Source: Symbiodinium natans
Taxonomy: Eukaryota > Sar > Dinophyceae > Suessiales > Symbiodiniaceae
NCBI GenBank assembly: GCA_905221605.1
Contig: CAJNDS010002270.1
Coordinates: 186,001-250,000, forward strand
Reading direction: 5' to 3'
DNA length: 64,000 nucleotides
Positions 21,015-30,575 of this stretch are shown piece by piece. The position numbers were made by a program, and so were the translations under genes. The notes beneath the pieces are model-generated. The model was not told the DNA's origin and searched no databases. It saw only the letters and a program-made list of their open reading frames with translations. Numbering within the stretch: the first letter of the stretch is position 1; each line of letters begins with the position of its first letter.

Positions 21015-22949
21015 GTAGGGTTTGTTAGGGTTTAGGGTTTAGGGTTTAGGGTTTAGGGTTTAGGGTTTAGGGTTTAGGGTTTCGGGTTGTTCGGTTTAGG
21101 GTTTATGCAAGGGTCTTAGGGTGTTCGGTGTAGGGTCTAAGGGTTCTCGGTGTGGGGTTAAAGGGTTGAGGGTTTAAGGGTTGAAGGGTTTCAGAGATTG
21201 AGGGTTTTGAGGGTTTTGAGGGTGCGAGGGTTTTTGCCGGAGGGCTTGGAGGGTTTAAGGGTTATGGGGCGCTAGGGTTCTGCAGAGTCAACACCCTGAC
21301 GCCAGACTTAGATGCTGAGTAGGTGGGGATGATGCGTACCAGAAACTCAAGTTGAACGTCGCAGGGTTCGACTCTTCTTTGCCCCTGAAGCAGCACAGCC
21401 TGAAAGCCAACCGGGGGGGGTGGGGGGGGTGTGGGGGGGTGGGGGGTGGGGGGTTGTGGCGGTTGAGGGTTTAGGGCTGAAGCGTTTAGAGTCTCTCTCG
21501 AATGCCGACTTTGTCAAACTAGGTATAGGGTTCAGGGCTTGGGATTCAGGGTTAAGGTTTTAGGGCAGGCTCATGGGAATCCAGTTTCTTGTCGGATGAT
21601 ATTTTCGGCCTTGGAGCTTAGTCATCGTGAGTTAGGATGTAGAGCTATATCAGGTTGAAGAAGAGCCAGAATACTATCCTCAAGTTCGAGTTTCATGTTG
21701 TTAATGGTGGAGTCTGTGTAGAGCTTAGGTCTGTGAGCTGGTACGTGAAGCTTTGCAAACCAAGCCTGTTGAGTAGAGATAAACGGTGGCAGCCCGCATA
21801 ATGGAATTTGGAGGTGTGCGCACTTTAGGGCGTTTTAGATTTAGGTTTTCATTAGCGTTTAGATTTCAGGGTTCAGGTTCTGGGTGGACTGGTCTTGACG
21901 CCACACCGTAGCTACGCAAAGGGATACATAGCCCTGGCTCTGCATCAACTCTGTCAACTCTGGCAAAGGCTCGTGGTAAGCAGTCAGCAAGAATGTGCAC
22001 CTTAGTTGGGACCCTAACCCTGAACGCTGAACCCTAGACCCTAAACCCTAAACCAAAAACCCTAAACCCTAAACCCTAAACCCTAAGCCCTAAGCCCTAA
22101 GCCCTAAACCCTAAACCACGCCTCAAACCCTCCAGACTCCAAAAGCACTCCTAGGATTATTATAAGCTTGGACAGCCAATGACATTCTGAAGTTGTCCTT
22201 AGACCCTCAAACTCAGACCCCTAACCTAAATCAGTGTTAGGGATCCTTTTTACTTTATGGGTTATGGGCTTTCTTATATATAAACAAAAAGGATCCTTTT
22301 TCTTCCTAGGGGAACAGGGATTAAGTAACCCCTAAACCCTAAACCCGAAACCCCTAACCCGACACCCGAGACCCAGCCAAACCTACGCCACAAAACCCTT
22401 CACCCCCTAGACCCTAAACCCTAAACCCTAAACCCTAACCCCTCAACCACCCCTCGCAGCCCTCAGCCGAACCCAAAAACAACCGAGGATACCGTCTCGA
22501 AGTCCCTCCTCGTCCGAATGCAGACGACTCTGAACCCAATCACGCCCGGTGCCCAGACCCTAAACCCTAAACCCTAAACCCTAAACAAACCCTAAACCCT
22601 AAACCCTAAACCCCAAACTTAAGGAATCTAGGGGAGGGTAAGAGGCTGGAGTCCCAAACTCGGACTCCCCTAAGCTGCTCTAGGGCTCTTGAGGGCGGGG
22701 TATGTAACCCAAGGTTCCCTAATACTCCCCACTACTCCCTCAGGCTCCCTAAGCTTCCTAAAATTTGCCAGGTACCCCTAAACCCTAAACCCTAAACCCT
22801 AAACCCTAAACCCTAAACCCTAAACCCTAAACCCTAAACCCTAATCCTAAACCCGAAACCCTAAACCCCAAGCCTTCAACCCTAAGGGTCCTAAAGGACC
22901 CTATGAACTCCCCCTTCCCCTAAGGACCCTAGGGCGAGAGCAAAGCCAG
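21015..22949. repeat. TTTAGGG array, long low-repeat DNA, CCCTAAA arrays
   Basis: TTTAGGG fills 21023-21083, then degenerate GGGTTT units to 21260. The stretch 21290-22010 is non-repetitive with no convincing ORF. CCCTAAA fills 22035-22115, 22400-22440, 22557-22615 and 22773-22860. The island 22482-22555 between CCCTAAA tracts reads EDTVSKSLLVRMQTTLNPIT and may be an exon. Confidence 0.7.
22680..22933 (+). mobile_element. Dispersed CCCTAAGGCTCCC-type element split by CCCTAAA array
   Basis: The left part 22696-22773 matches the element at 18774. The matching right end (CCTAAGGACCCTA) lies at about 22905-22933. Between them is a CCCTAAA array of about 85 bp plus degenerate units. The array therefore appears to have inserted in the element. 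Confidence 0.55.
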
Positions 22950-23020
22950 GTTCGACAGCAGCGCCTTCACGATCACGATCGGCAAGACCACCAACCTCAG
23001 CTCAGTGTGCCTTGATGACG
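22950..23020 (+). CDS. Exon, unknown protein, strand-rich
   Basis: After AGCCAG the frame reads FDSSAFTITIGKTTNLSSVC then LDD, ending at GACG|GTTTGGGG. The alternating hydrophobic pattern suggests beta strands. CCCTAAA lies 80 bp upstream and TTTAGGG follows. Confidence 0.5.
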
Positions 23021-23860
23021 GTTTGGGGGGTTTTAGTTGGGTTTAGGGTTTAGATTTGGGGTTTAGGGTTTAGGGTTGAGGCTTAGGACCCGGGGTAGGC
23101 CCTATTCCCTATTCCCTTTTTTTAGGGTTTAGCTTCCCTTATAACTTATAACACTCTTTAAACCAAGAAGGGTCCTAGGTTACTCTTGGGTCTAGGGACA
23201 GATTAGGGGTTTAGGCTCTCGGGTTTAGGGTTTGGGGTTCAGGGGTTTAGGGGTTTAACGTGTAGGGTTAGTTCCTACCTTTCGGGTAATCCATGGGAAT
23301 GCGATTAAAATTCATAGGAATCCTTGAAATCTCCAGGGTTAAATTAAAGGAATCCGACTAAAACTAATGGGAACCCTACAAAAATGAATAGGTATCCTAC
23401 GAAAACTCATAGGAAACCGATTACTAGAGACATCTCAAGGAACCACACATCTTCCCGTAGGATTAATGAAAGCCACAGCCCAAGCCCCGAACCTTCAAAT
23501 TCTACACCCGACTTCCTTTTCAGGGCGTGGGTGTGGCGTCCCGGGGGGGGGGGGGGAGTTTTCTTCCTAAGTTGCTGGGAAAAACTGTGCCCACAAGCCC
23601 AAACCTTATTCACCCGAACCCTACCAACCCTAAACCCTACTATTCCCACTAACCCTAGACCCTAAACCCTAGGTACCCCGAAGCTCTAAGCCCTAAACCC
23701 TCAACCCTAAATCCTAAACCCCAAACCCGAAGCCCTAAACCCTAAACCCTAAACCCTAAACCCTAAACCCTAAACCCTAAACCCTAAGCCCTAAACCCTA
23801 AACCCTAAACCCTAAACCCTAAACCCTAAACCCTAGACCCTAAACCCTAAACCCTACCAG
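23021..23860. repeat. TTTAGGG scraps, degenerate 22-bp repeat, CCCTAAA array
   Basis: Scattered TTTAGGG occurs to 23270. At 23285-23425 about six degenerate copies of a 20-25 bp unit (GGAATCCNACTAAAACTNATG) run in tandem. CCCTAAA fills 23735-23857. The two ORFs at 23384-23665 span the degenerate repeat and are not supported. Confidence 0.7.
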
Positions 23861-23969
23861 CCCTCTTTCGGATGACGCCGAGGATGCCACAGTTCGTCTT
23901 CCCACCTGCCTTCCAGGTGCCGCCCGACAGCCGGGGGGCCCAGGGCCACCACGCGAAGCCCCTAAAAGG
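23861..23969 (+). CDS. Exon, proline-rich
   Basis: The acceptor is CTACCAG after a 120-bp CCCTAAA array. The frame reads MTPRMPQFVFPPAFQVPPDS then RGAQGHHAKPLK, ending at AAGG|GTTTAGGG. A long TTTAGGG array follows. Well bracketed, domain unknown. Confidence 0.5.
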
Positions 23970-25663
23970 GTTTAGGGTTTAGGGTTTAGGGTTAGGGTTT
24001 AGGGTTTAGGGTTTAGGGTTTAGGGTTTAGGGTTTAGGGTTTAGGGTTTAGGGTTTAGGGTTTAGGGTTTAGGGTTTAGGGTGGTTTGCAGTTTAGGGTG
24101 GTTTAGGGTTTAGGGTTTAGGGTTTAGGGTTTAGGGTTTAGGGTTTAGGGTGGTTTGCAGTTTAGGGTGGTTTAGGGTGTAGGGTTGCGGGTTTAGGGGT
24201 GCCTAGGGAGCCTTAGGGAGCCTTAGGGAGTAGTGGGGTAGTAGGGAATCTTCGGTCGCATACCCCCTTGAACCCCCCTCCCTTAAGAACTTTATGACAA
24301 ACAACCGACGCCCCAAACCCAAAACCCTGCACCCCCTAAACCCTCAACCCTGCAGCCGCGAAACCCACCCTAAACCCTAAACCCTCAACCCCTAAAACCC
24401 TAAACCCCTAAACGCCTCGACGCCTAAACCGCTAAACCCCAAAACCCTCAACCCCCCAACCTTGCACCCAGAGCCAAAGACATGCTCCGACTTGCCCTGT
24501 TGTTCTGAAGGTCGGGATTATCCCACAGCCACGAATCCATTCACCCGCTGCCTGGCCCAACGAAGGATTTGGCGATGAAGGCTTTATAGCTTAGTTTAGG
24601 GTTTTGGGTGTTGGGCTTGGGGTTTGGGGTCAGGGTTTGGAGTTGGCTTCTTGAGGCTTTGGTGCTCGGGGACAAGGGTACAGCTGCTTAGGCTTCCGCA
24701 TGTCAGGTTCAGTTGTTTCAGTAACCCTAACCCCTAAACCCTAAACGCTAAACCCTAAACCCTAAACCCTAAACCCTATACCCTAATTCTTCTTTCCTTG
24801 GGCTTGGGGAAGCTTTCACCCACCTCCTAATATCCGGCAGCCATCAGGCTAGGGTTTAGGGTTTAGGGTTTAGGGTTTAGGGTTTAAGGTTTAGGGTTTG
24901 GGTTTAGGGTTTAGGGTTTAGGGTTTAGGGTTTAGGGTTTAGGGTTTAGGGTTTAGGGTTTAGGGTTTAGGGTTTTTAGGGTTTAGGGTTTAGGGTTTAG
25001 GGTTTAGGGTTTAGGGTTTAGGGTTTAGGGTTTAGGGTTTAGGGTTTAGGGTTTAGGGTTTAGGGTTCAGGAATATGGGTCGAGAGTTTGGGGCAATCTT
25101 TGCGTATGGGAGCTTTTGTCGGTTTGTTTTGTTGGGTTGAAGGTTGAGTGTTTTTTCCTTCTTTTGCTCCTGAACCCATCACCACCCTGCACAAGACAAC
25201 GCGGTTTAGGACTTGGTTTAGGGTTTAGGGTTGAGGGTTTAGGATTTAGGGCTTAGGGTTTAGGGTTTAGGGTTTAGGGCTTAGGGTTTAGGGTTGAGGG
25301 TTGAGGGTTGAGGGTTGAGGGTTCGAACTCATCTACAAGCTGCCCTATGCACGCTCGGGCCCCCGGAGGCCCTTCAGAGTACTGGATCCACCCTAAACCC
25401 TAAACCCTAAACCCTAAATCCCAAACCCCAAACCCCAAACCCCAAACCCCAAACCCCAAACCCCAAACCCCAAACCCCTGACCCCACCCTCCAAACCTCA
25501 AGCCCTAAATCCCAGATCCTAAGCCCGCAACCGCAACCTGGCAACTGAAACCCTCAAACCTAAACCCTACACCCTAACCCGAACCTTGAGACCCCTAAAC
25601 CCCCAAACCCTAAACCCCAAACCCCAAACCCTAAACCCTAAACCCTAAATCCTAAACCCTGAG
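23970..25663. repeat. Long TTTAGGG arrays, dispersed element, CCCCAAA array
   Basis: TTTAGGG fills 23970-24150 with two GGTTTGCAGTTTAGGGT interruptions. TTTAGGG fills 24850-25067 (about 30 units) and 25215-25320. CCCCAAA units fill 25415-25480 and CCCTAAA 25600-25655. An inverted copy of the CCCTAAGGCTCCC element lies at 24185-24300. The island 25322-25389 reads FELIYKLPYARSGPRRPFRV but has reversed flanks (TTTAGGG left, CCCTAAA right). Confidence 0.7.
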
Positions 25664-25733
25664 GCTTCGCCTTCCTCTACATTGAGTACACCCGCAACAT
25701 TTACGACTGGTCAGACAGCCAGGGCTCCCAAGG
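25664..25733 (+). CDS. Exon, unknown protein, 70 nt
   Basis: The acceptor CCCTGAG is a mutated unit at the end of the CCCTAAA array. The frame reads GFAFLYIEYTRNIYDWSDSQ then GSQ. The donor is CAAGG|GTTTAGGG at the first unit of the TTTAGGG array. GFAFLYIEYTR is similar to the RNP1 strand of an RRM domain (GFAFVxFxxxx), but the rest does not settle it. Confidence 0.55.
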
Positions 25734-26079
25734 GTTTAGGGTTTAGGGTTTAGGGTTTAGGGTTTAGGGTTTAGGGTTTCCCTGCAGTTCCTCTTTGAGG
25801 ACACCCAAGCGTACTTGGTTCTGGGTACTGTATCAGAAGAATCTTGGTGCCCTAAGCCTTCTTGTTGCAGAACTGTGGGAGCCGGCGGCTGATGTTCGGG
25901 CGGCTTTGGGGATTTTGGGAGCTCGAACCCTAAACCCCCAACAAAGCTGGGACGTAGCGTTAAACCCTAAACCCTAAACCACTTAATAAGCCCTAAACCG
26001 TAAGGGCTCATATGGGTTTGTTTTTTTTTGGGGGGGGCCCAGGTTTAAGAAGTGCACACCGGTTGCACACACCCGCGAA

Positions 26080-26225
26080 ACATACCCCGAAACATACCCC
26101 CGAAACATACCCCGCAACATACCCCCGAAATTGCAGGTAGAGTAGCTCATGATGCCGCGAAACAGACCTGAAGCATACCCCCGAAACATACCCCGAAACA
26201 TACCCGCGAAACAAACCCCGACCCC
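26080..26225. repeat. CGAAACATACCC minisatellite
   Basis: Units of 11-12 bp (CGAAACATACCC or CGAAACATACCCC) occur about nine times in two blocks separated by 50 bp. The - strand ORFs here (GMFRGYVSGYVS) are products of the repeat. Confidence 0.9.
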
Positions 26226-26679
26226 AACACCTGTCGCGCGCCTCCCCATTAAAATTCAAACCCATATACCGACTGGTTCGTAGTAGGGACTGCCGAAATT
26301 AGGTACCTTACATTTAATTATAAAGAACCAGTAGGTGCAGCAATACTCAATTGATGTGTCCTCGTCTTTCCAGTAGGGGTTGAGGGTTGAGTGGAGGGTT
26401 TGGGGGACCCCAACCCTAAACGTCTGTAGTCTATAGGGTCTAAGGTTCAGGGTTCAGGATTCAGGGTTCAGGGTTCAGGGTTTAGGGTTTAGGGTTTAGG
26501 GCTCAGCAAAGCATTCACTAGTCAAGCAGCTTGTCAAGCAAGGGAGAAAGACCAACTGGCAGCAAGGCCCAGTGGGCCCTAAACGCAAAAAGCCCAAGGC
26601 CCAATAGGGCATAAACGCCAAAGCCCATGCGCCATTGGGTCCAGGATGCTGAAGTCTCTGGGCCACTAAGCCCACGACA

Positions 26680-26815
26680 CCTTTGCACGATGCCCACTAC
26701 ATTCTGCACAACGACCGCGGAACTTTGCACAATGCCCACGAAACGTTGACCAGAACACATTGGCCTGCACAACGCCCGCGACATGTTGTGCCATGCGTAC
26801 GAAATCTTGCACGAG
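26680..26815. repeat. Degenerate 25-28 bp minisatellite
   Basis: Words TTGCACAATGCCCACGAAAC, CTGCACAACGCCCGCGACAT and close variants repeat about five times. There is no coding signal. Confidence 0.7.
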
Positions 26816-27440
26816 CCCCAGGAATGAGTTTAGGGCTTGGATAAATACATATATGCGCGCAATGTACAAAAACTATAAGTATATATATATATATACATAT
26901 ATATACACACGCACACACACACACACACACATATACGTGGAGGAGAGGTTTAGGTTGTCGGGTTTAGGGTCTGAACCGGCCTGCTTAACTTTTCATACTC
27001 CACACGAAGGGCCAGCCAACTTCATCCATCCGCGGTTGAAGCCAATCTTCGGTGCTTTAGCCAGAACATGGACCAACCACCATGAGCCGAAACCCTAAGC
27101 CCTAAAACCCTAAACCCTGAACCCTAACCCCTAAACCCTAAACCCTACTGCAAACCTCTAAGCCCTAAACAGCAGCTGAGGCAACCCTCCCTCCACCGAG
27201 AGCAAACTCATCACAGTGCACGTTCTCAAGGAGCGGGGCGTGCGAGTCAAACCCATCTGATTAAACCTTTGAATGGTCCAGATTTGGTTGGGTTCAGGGT
27301 TTCGGGTTCAGGGTTAGGGTTTAGGGCTTAGGGCTTGGGGGCCTCGAAACCCTCAAGCCCCGTGCCCCCACAACCCCCTTACCACCCCCCACCTACACCC
27401 TACCTGGGAACCCTAAACCCTAAACCCTAAAGCCTCCCAG

Positions 27441-27530
27441 AACAGAGAATCAAGTATGTGGCATGGAAGACGGCCTCTCAAGGCGACGGATGAGGGTATG
27501 CGTACGAAGCGTGAGCTGTTGTACATGAGG
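27441..27530 (+). CDS. Exon of unknown gene, 90 nt
   Basis: The acceptor is CTCCCAG after CCCTAAA units. The frame reads NRESSMWHGRRPLKATDEGM then RTKRELLYMR. It ends at GAGG|GTTTAGGG, and reading on gives an immediate stop (GTT TAG) inside the telomere-like repeat. It joins in frame, with a one-base shift, to the next open stretch 34 nt downstream, so the TTTAGGG tract behaves as a very short intron. Confidence 0.6.
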
Positions 27531-27564
27531 GTTTAGGGTTTAGGGTTTAGGGTTTACGGTTCGA

Positions 27565-27802
27565 GGAAACGGCAGCTCTACGGAAGCTGCTGATATGGAT
27601 GATGCTTTGGACCTCTGTCAGGAAGAGCAGCTGCAGGAAGGTGGTCCATTTGTCCGGGCTTTGAGCAAGACTGAGCTTAAGAACATGTTCGAGTATCGCT
27701 GGCCGGGTGAAGCGTGGCAGTTGAACCAGGACGCATCAACGCATGCTCTTCACAGCCATCCGCAGTACATGCACGCCATGATCAAGAACTGTGGCATCAT
27801 TT
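27565..27802 (+). CDS. Exon of the same gene, interrupted at 3' end by an element
   Basis: After TTCGAG the frame reads NGSSTEAADMDDALDLCQEE, QLQEGGPFVRALSKTELKNM, FEYRWPGEAWQLNQDASTHA and LHSHPQYMHAMIKNCGII. It is then interrupted by the 115-bp element at 27803. Removing the element and one ATTT copy continues the frame as FSDDNLPTPRWLNATDP (to about 27975). The protein family is not recognised. An ATG at 27595 is internal to the open frame. Confidence 0.6.
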
Positions 27803-27917
27803 CTTTGTGGTACTTTACCGTAACTTTAGATCCTTACCACCTTTTTTGGGTTTATTGGGTTTCTTAGTAAGGCAGCTAAAAGCTTAATTTATAGCTACCC
27901 TCCGGAGTGCAGCCAAG
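27803..27917 (+). mobile_element. 115-bp CTTTG...CCAAG element, copy 2, inside a coding frame
   Basis: It is flanked by ATTT on both sides (27799-27802 and 27918-27921). Core pairing is CTTTAG..CCTTAC with GTAAGG..CTAAAA. Compared with copies 1 and 4 it has a 3-bp insertion before the T run. As an alternative to transposon insertion, GTGGTA near its start and GTGCAG near its end would serve as splice sites, so it may be an introner. Confidence 0.85.
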
Positions 27918-27975
27918 ATTTTCTCAGACGACAACCTGCCAACGCCGAGATGGCTGAATGCCACCGATCCCTGCC
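27918..27975 (+). CDS. Continuation exon after the element
   Basis: It reads FSDDNLPTPRWLNATDPCPN in the frame set by exact removal of the element plus one target duplication. The open frame runs on into C-rich sequence and then the 10-bp CTAACCCTAC repeat, so the true 3' end is near 27975. If instead GTGGTA...GTGCAG is spliced, a second frame (QDFLRRQPANAEMAECHRSL) is open. Confidence 0.45.
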
Positions 27976-29027
27976 CCAATTACCCCCTTTCCCCCTAGTT
28001 AACCCCTACGTACCCCCTACCCCACCCTACCCTACCCTACCTAACCCTACCTAACCCTACCTAACCCTACCTAACCCTACCTAACCCTAGCTAACCCTAC
28101 CTAACCCTACCTAACCCTAGCTAACCCTACCTAACCCTACCTAAACCCGACCTTAACCCTACCTAAACCCTACCTAACCCTACCTAACCCCTAAACCCCC
28201 ATAAGCCCTTTTCCCTTAAATCCCAACACTGAACCCGGAAGCCCTAAACCGCCAACAACCAAGGGGGCAGTGTCAGCCACCTTCAACCCCAAAACCTAAA
28301 CCCTAAACCCTAAACCCTAAAACCTAACCCCTAACCCCTAACCCCTAACCCCTAAACCCTAAACCCTAAACCGTAAACCCTAAACCCTAAACCCTAAACC
28401 CTAAACCCTAAACCCTAAACCCTAGCCCCCGGTTGCTTCACAAACGGGTTCAACCCTGAACCCTTAACCCTAAACCCCGAACCCTCATTTTCGTACGGAT
28501 CCACAAATACAACTGAAGGGATCAACATGCGTGGGATCAGGACCTAAGGGTCCATAATATACCCAAATAGGAAGTACTTGGGGCCTTAAAGTACCTCCTG
28601 TATGGGGACTTTGGGGCCCAAGCATGTTAGGCTGTGATTCCATCTGCGTTTGACGGGTGAATGTGGGGTTTAGGGTTTAGGGTTTAGGGTTTAGGGTTTA
28701 GGGTTTAGGGTTTAGGGTTTAGGGTTTAGGGTTTAGGGTGGTTCCGAGATTCTCGTATGTGTTTCTGGCGTTTCAAGCTGAGGGCAAGAGAGCCATGCCT
28801 ATCTGCTCTTGAGGGCGCCCTGAGCACAATGCGACCTCTGAACCCTATGAGGCTCTAAACCCTAAACCTCGAGACCTCTAAAGATCGAAGCCTCTTGGAC
28901 CCTAAACGGGTTTAGGGTTAGGATTTAGGGTTTTGGGTTTAGGGTTTAGGGTTTGGGGTTTAGGGTTTGGGGTTAGGGTTTGGGGTTTAGGGTTTAGGGT
29001 TTAGGACCACAAACCTAAGCCGCACAG
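27976..29027. repeat. CTAACCCTAC tract and telomere-like arrays
   Basis: A 10-bp unit CTAACCCTAC repeats about 14 times at 28025-28190. CCCTAAA fills 28295-28425. TTTAGGG fills 28666-28740 and 28905-29005 with TTTGGGG variants. The stretch 28470-28660 and 28745-28900 is unique with no gene recognised. Confidence 0.8.
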
Positions 29028-29117
29028 GGCAGCACGCTGGAGCTGGACAACGAGAGCTCAGCAGAGTGGATCCGCATCTATGCCGACAGGAGCCTGCTCT
29101 CCAGCGCCCGGAGCCTG
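29028..29117 (+). CDS. Exon, unknown protein, 90 nt
   Basis: The acceptor is CGCACAG. The frame reads GSTLELDNESSAEWIRIYAD then RSLLSSARSL. The donor is CCTG|GTTTAGGG, where reading on meets TAG at once. It looks like a folded domain. The family is not recognised. TTTAGGG flanks both sides, with a short CCTAAG just upstream. Confidence 0.55.
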
Positions 29118-29800
29118 GTTTAGGGTTTAGGGTTTAGGGTTCGGGTTTAGGGTTCAGAGTTTAGGGCTTAGGGTTTGGGGGGGGGGGGGGGGGTAGCCAG
29201 AAGCGGGGGTTGCCCTAAAGACCCCCGAACTCCTCAGTTTAAGCCCCAAGTTTCAGCAAGTGAGTTTAGGCTTGCTGGCGCCTTGCCGCGAGCATCGCAA
29301 ATGGGGTTTCCGACTGTATTTACTTAGGGGATCCCAAGCACGGGCCCTTAATTTGGGTTCCCTTGTTACATAACCCTTAGATACACTATACATGATAAGG
29401 GCGCATACTGCGGATCCCTTTGAATCCCTTCGAACAAGGGTAAGGGGACCGTACCAAGGACCACATGGTTCCAACCTTAGATTGTTGGGGTCCTTAAGGG
29501 GAATCCTACTATTTTGGGGTCTATATTCGGGGTCCCTTCTTTTCGTAAAACCCCCAATCTTTGAACTGCAAGACTCGAAAGTGTTCTCTCATCCTTTGGG
29601 GGTTTTATGGGGTTTCGGGTTTGGGGTAGAACCTTGGACCCTGCACCTAAACCCTAAACCCTAAACCCTAAACCCTAAACCCTCAACCCTCCCTCCCTCA
29701 ACCACCGCCGAAGCCTTCAACCCCTCAAAGTCGCCCAAACCCTCAACCCCGAAATCAATGAAGCCCCTAAACCCCTAAGACCCCAGCAATAAACCTAAAC

Positions 29801-29910
29801 CTTGGGATGTTCCCTCTTATACTAACTGTCCTCAATCAGGATTACAGTACCGCCTATTACTAATTACAGTCCCTATTAAGGACTGTGAGTATAAGGGGGA
29901 ACATCCCAAG
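29801..29910. mobile_element. 110-bp inverted-repeat element (MITE-like)
   Basis: The left end CTTGGGATGTTCCCTCTTAT and right end ATAAGGGGGAACATCCCAAG are near-perfect reverse complements (about 23 bp with the adjoining ACT/AGT). CTAAAC flanks both sides, consistent with a 6-bp target duplication in a CCCTAAA unit. It is non-coding. Confidence 0.65.
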
Positions 29911-29927
29911 CTAAACCCCATGAGCCC

Positions 29928-30052
29928 CTACTTACCAGCTATGACTGTACTTATCACCCACTTATCATCCCCTCTGCGTGCCCTAAGAATGTTATGATTC
30001 AATTATGCGTACAGTTATAATTGGGTTCATAAGTACGATGAACCTCCAAGTA
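29928..30052 (+). mobile_element. Truncated copy of the TACTTGRAGGTTCATGG element
   Basis: The right end (ACAGTTATAATTGGGTTCAT and AAGTACGATGAACCTCCAAG) matches the right arm of 37105. The left arm has lost its outer 15-20 bp. Interior words GTACTTATCACCCACTTATC match the copy at 14553. Confidence 0.55.
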
Positions 30053-30159
30053 ACCCTCAACTCTGAACCCTAAACCCTAAACCCTAGACCCTAAACCCTA
30101 AACCCTAAACCCTAAACCCTAAACCCTAAACCCCCTAAAAAACAATCCCCCGCTCTCAG

Positions 30160-30231
30160 AGGTCGTCTGCCTCTTCTGGGATCGCTTTGCGGCGGGCACC
30201 GCGGGCGGAGCATGGTCTGGGGCCACAAACG
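30160..30231 (+). CDS. Exon, unknown protein, 72 nt
   Basis: The acceptor is GCTCTCAG. The frame reads EVVCLFWDRFAAGTAGGAWS then GATN, ending at AACG|GTTTAGGG. CCCTAAA lies upstream (to 30132) and TTTAGGG downstream. Domain unknown. Confidence 0.5.
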
Positions 30232-30307
30232 GTTTAGGGTTTAGGGTTTAGGGTTTAGGGTTTAGGGTTTAGGGTTTAGGGATAGGGGTTGAGGGAGTTG
30301 AGGGTTG

Positions 30308-30575
30308 CTAAGGGTAGTTACATGGGCCCTTAATATGGTGCCATACCTCTTTTAAAGGGTTCGGATGTAAGGGCCCCTAATCTGCATAGGGTATGTCAGG
30401 GATATGCAAGGGGTAATTTTGTAAGGGCCCATACTAGGGGACCGTGTAACTTTGTGGTGTTTTTCTGTAACTTTACATCTTTAGCCTTTTTGGGTTTATT
30501 GGGTTTCTTAAGAAGGCAGCTAAAAATTAAATTTATAGCTACCCTGCTAAGAGCAGCCAAGGTAACTACCCTTAG
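30308..30575. mobile_element. GTAGTTACAYGG inverted-repeat element with nested 112-bp element
   Basis: The left end CTAAGGGTAGTTACATGG matches the right end, which reads GTGTAAC...GTAACTACCCTTAG once the nested 112-bp element (30450-30561) and one GTAA copy are removed. The outer element would be about 152 bp. Related words lie at 62540-62665 and near 9155, 29330 and 100. Confidence 0.65.
30450..30561 (+). mobile_element. 112-bp CTTTG...CCAAG element, copy 3 (diverged)
   Basis: GTAA flanks both sides (30446-30449 and 30562-30565). The ends CTTTGTGG and GCAGCCAAG and the loop GGGTTTATTGGGTTTC are kept, but the core stem is eroded (CTTTACATCTTT). It sits inside the right end of another inverted-repeat element. 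Confidence 0.8.

Larger units (their letters stand above)
25734..27440. repeat. Telomere-like arrays, minisatellites and unique DNA
   Basis: TTTAGGG fills 25734-25779. The stretch 25780-25975 is unique. Two minisatellites lie at 26080-26225 and 26680-26815. TA/CA microsatellites fill 26880-26935. GGGTTCA/TTTAGGG units lie at 26440-26500 and CCCTAAA 27090-27150 and 27408-27430. The island 27181-27265 reads PPSTESKLITVHVLKERGVR and may be an exon. Confidence 0.7.
29118..30159. repeat. TTTAGGG scraps, unique DNA, two inverted-repeat elements, CCCTAAA array
   Basis: TTTAGGG variants and a 15-G run lie at 29118-29195. The stretch 29200-29640 is unique with GGGCCC/AAGGG words (a possible relic of the 30308 family). 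ORFs at 29253-29664 show no coding signal. CCCTAAA fills 29645-29690 and 30066-30132. Confidence 0.7.
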
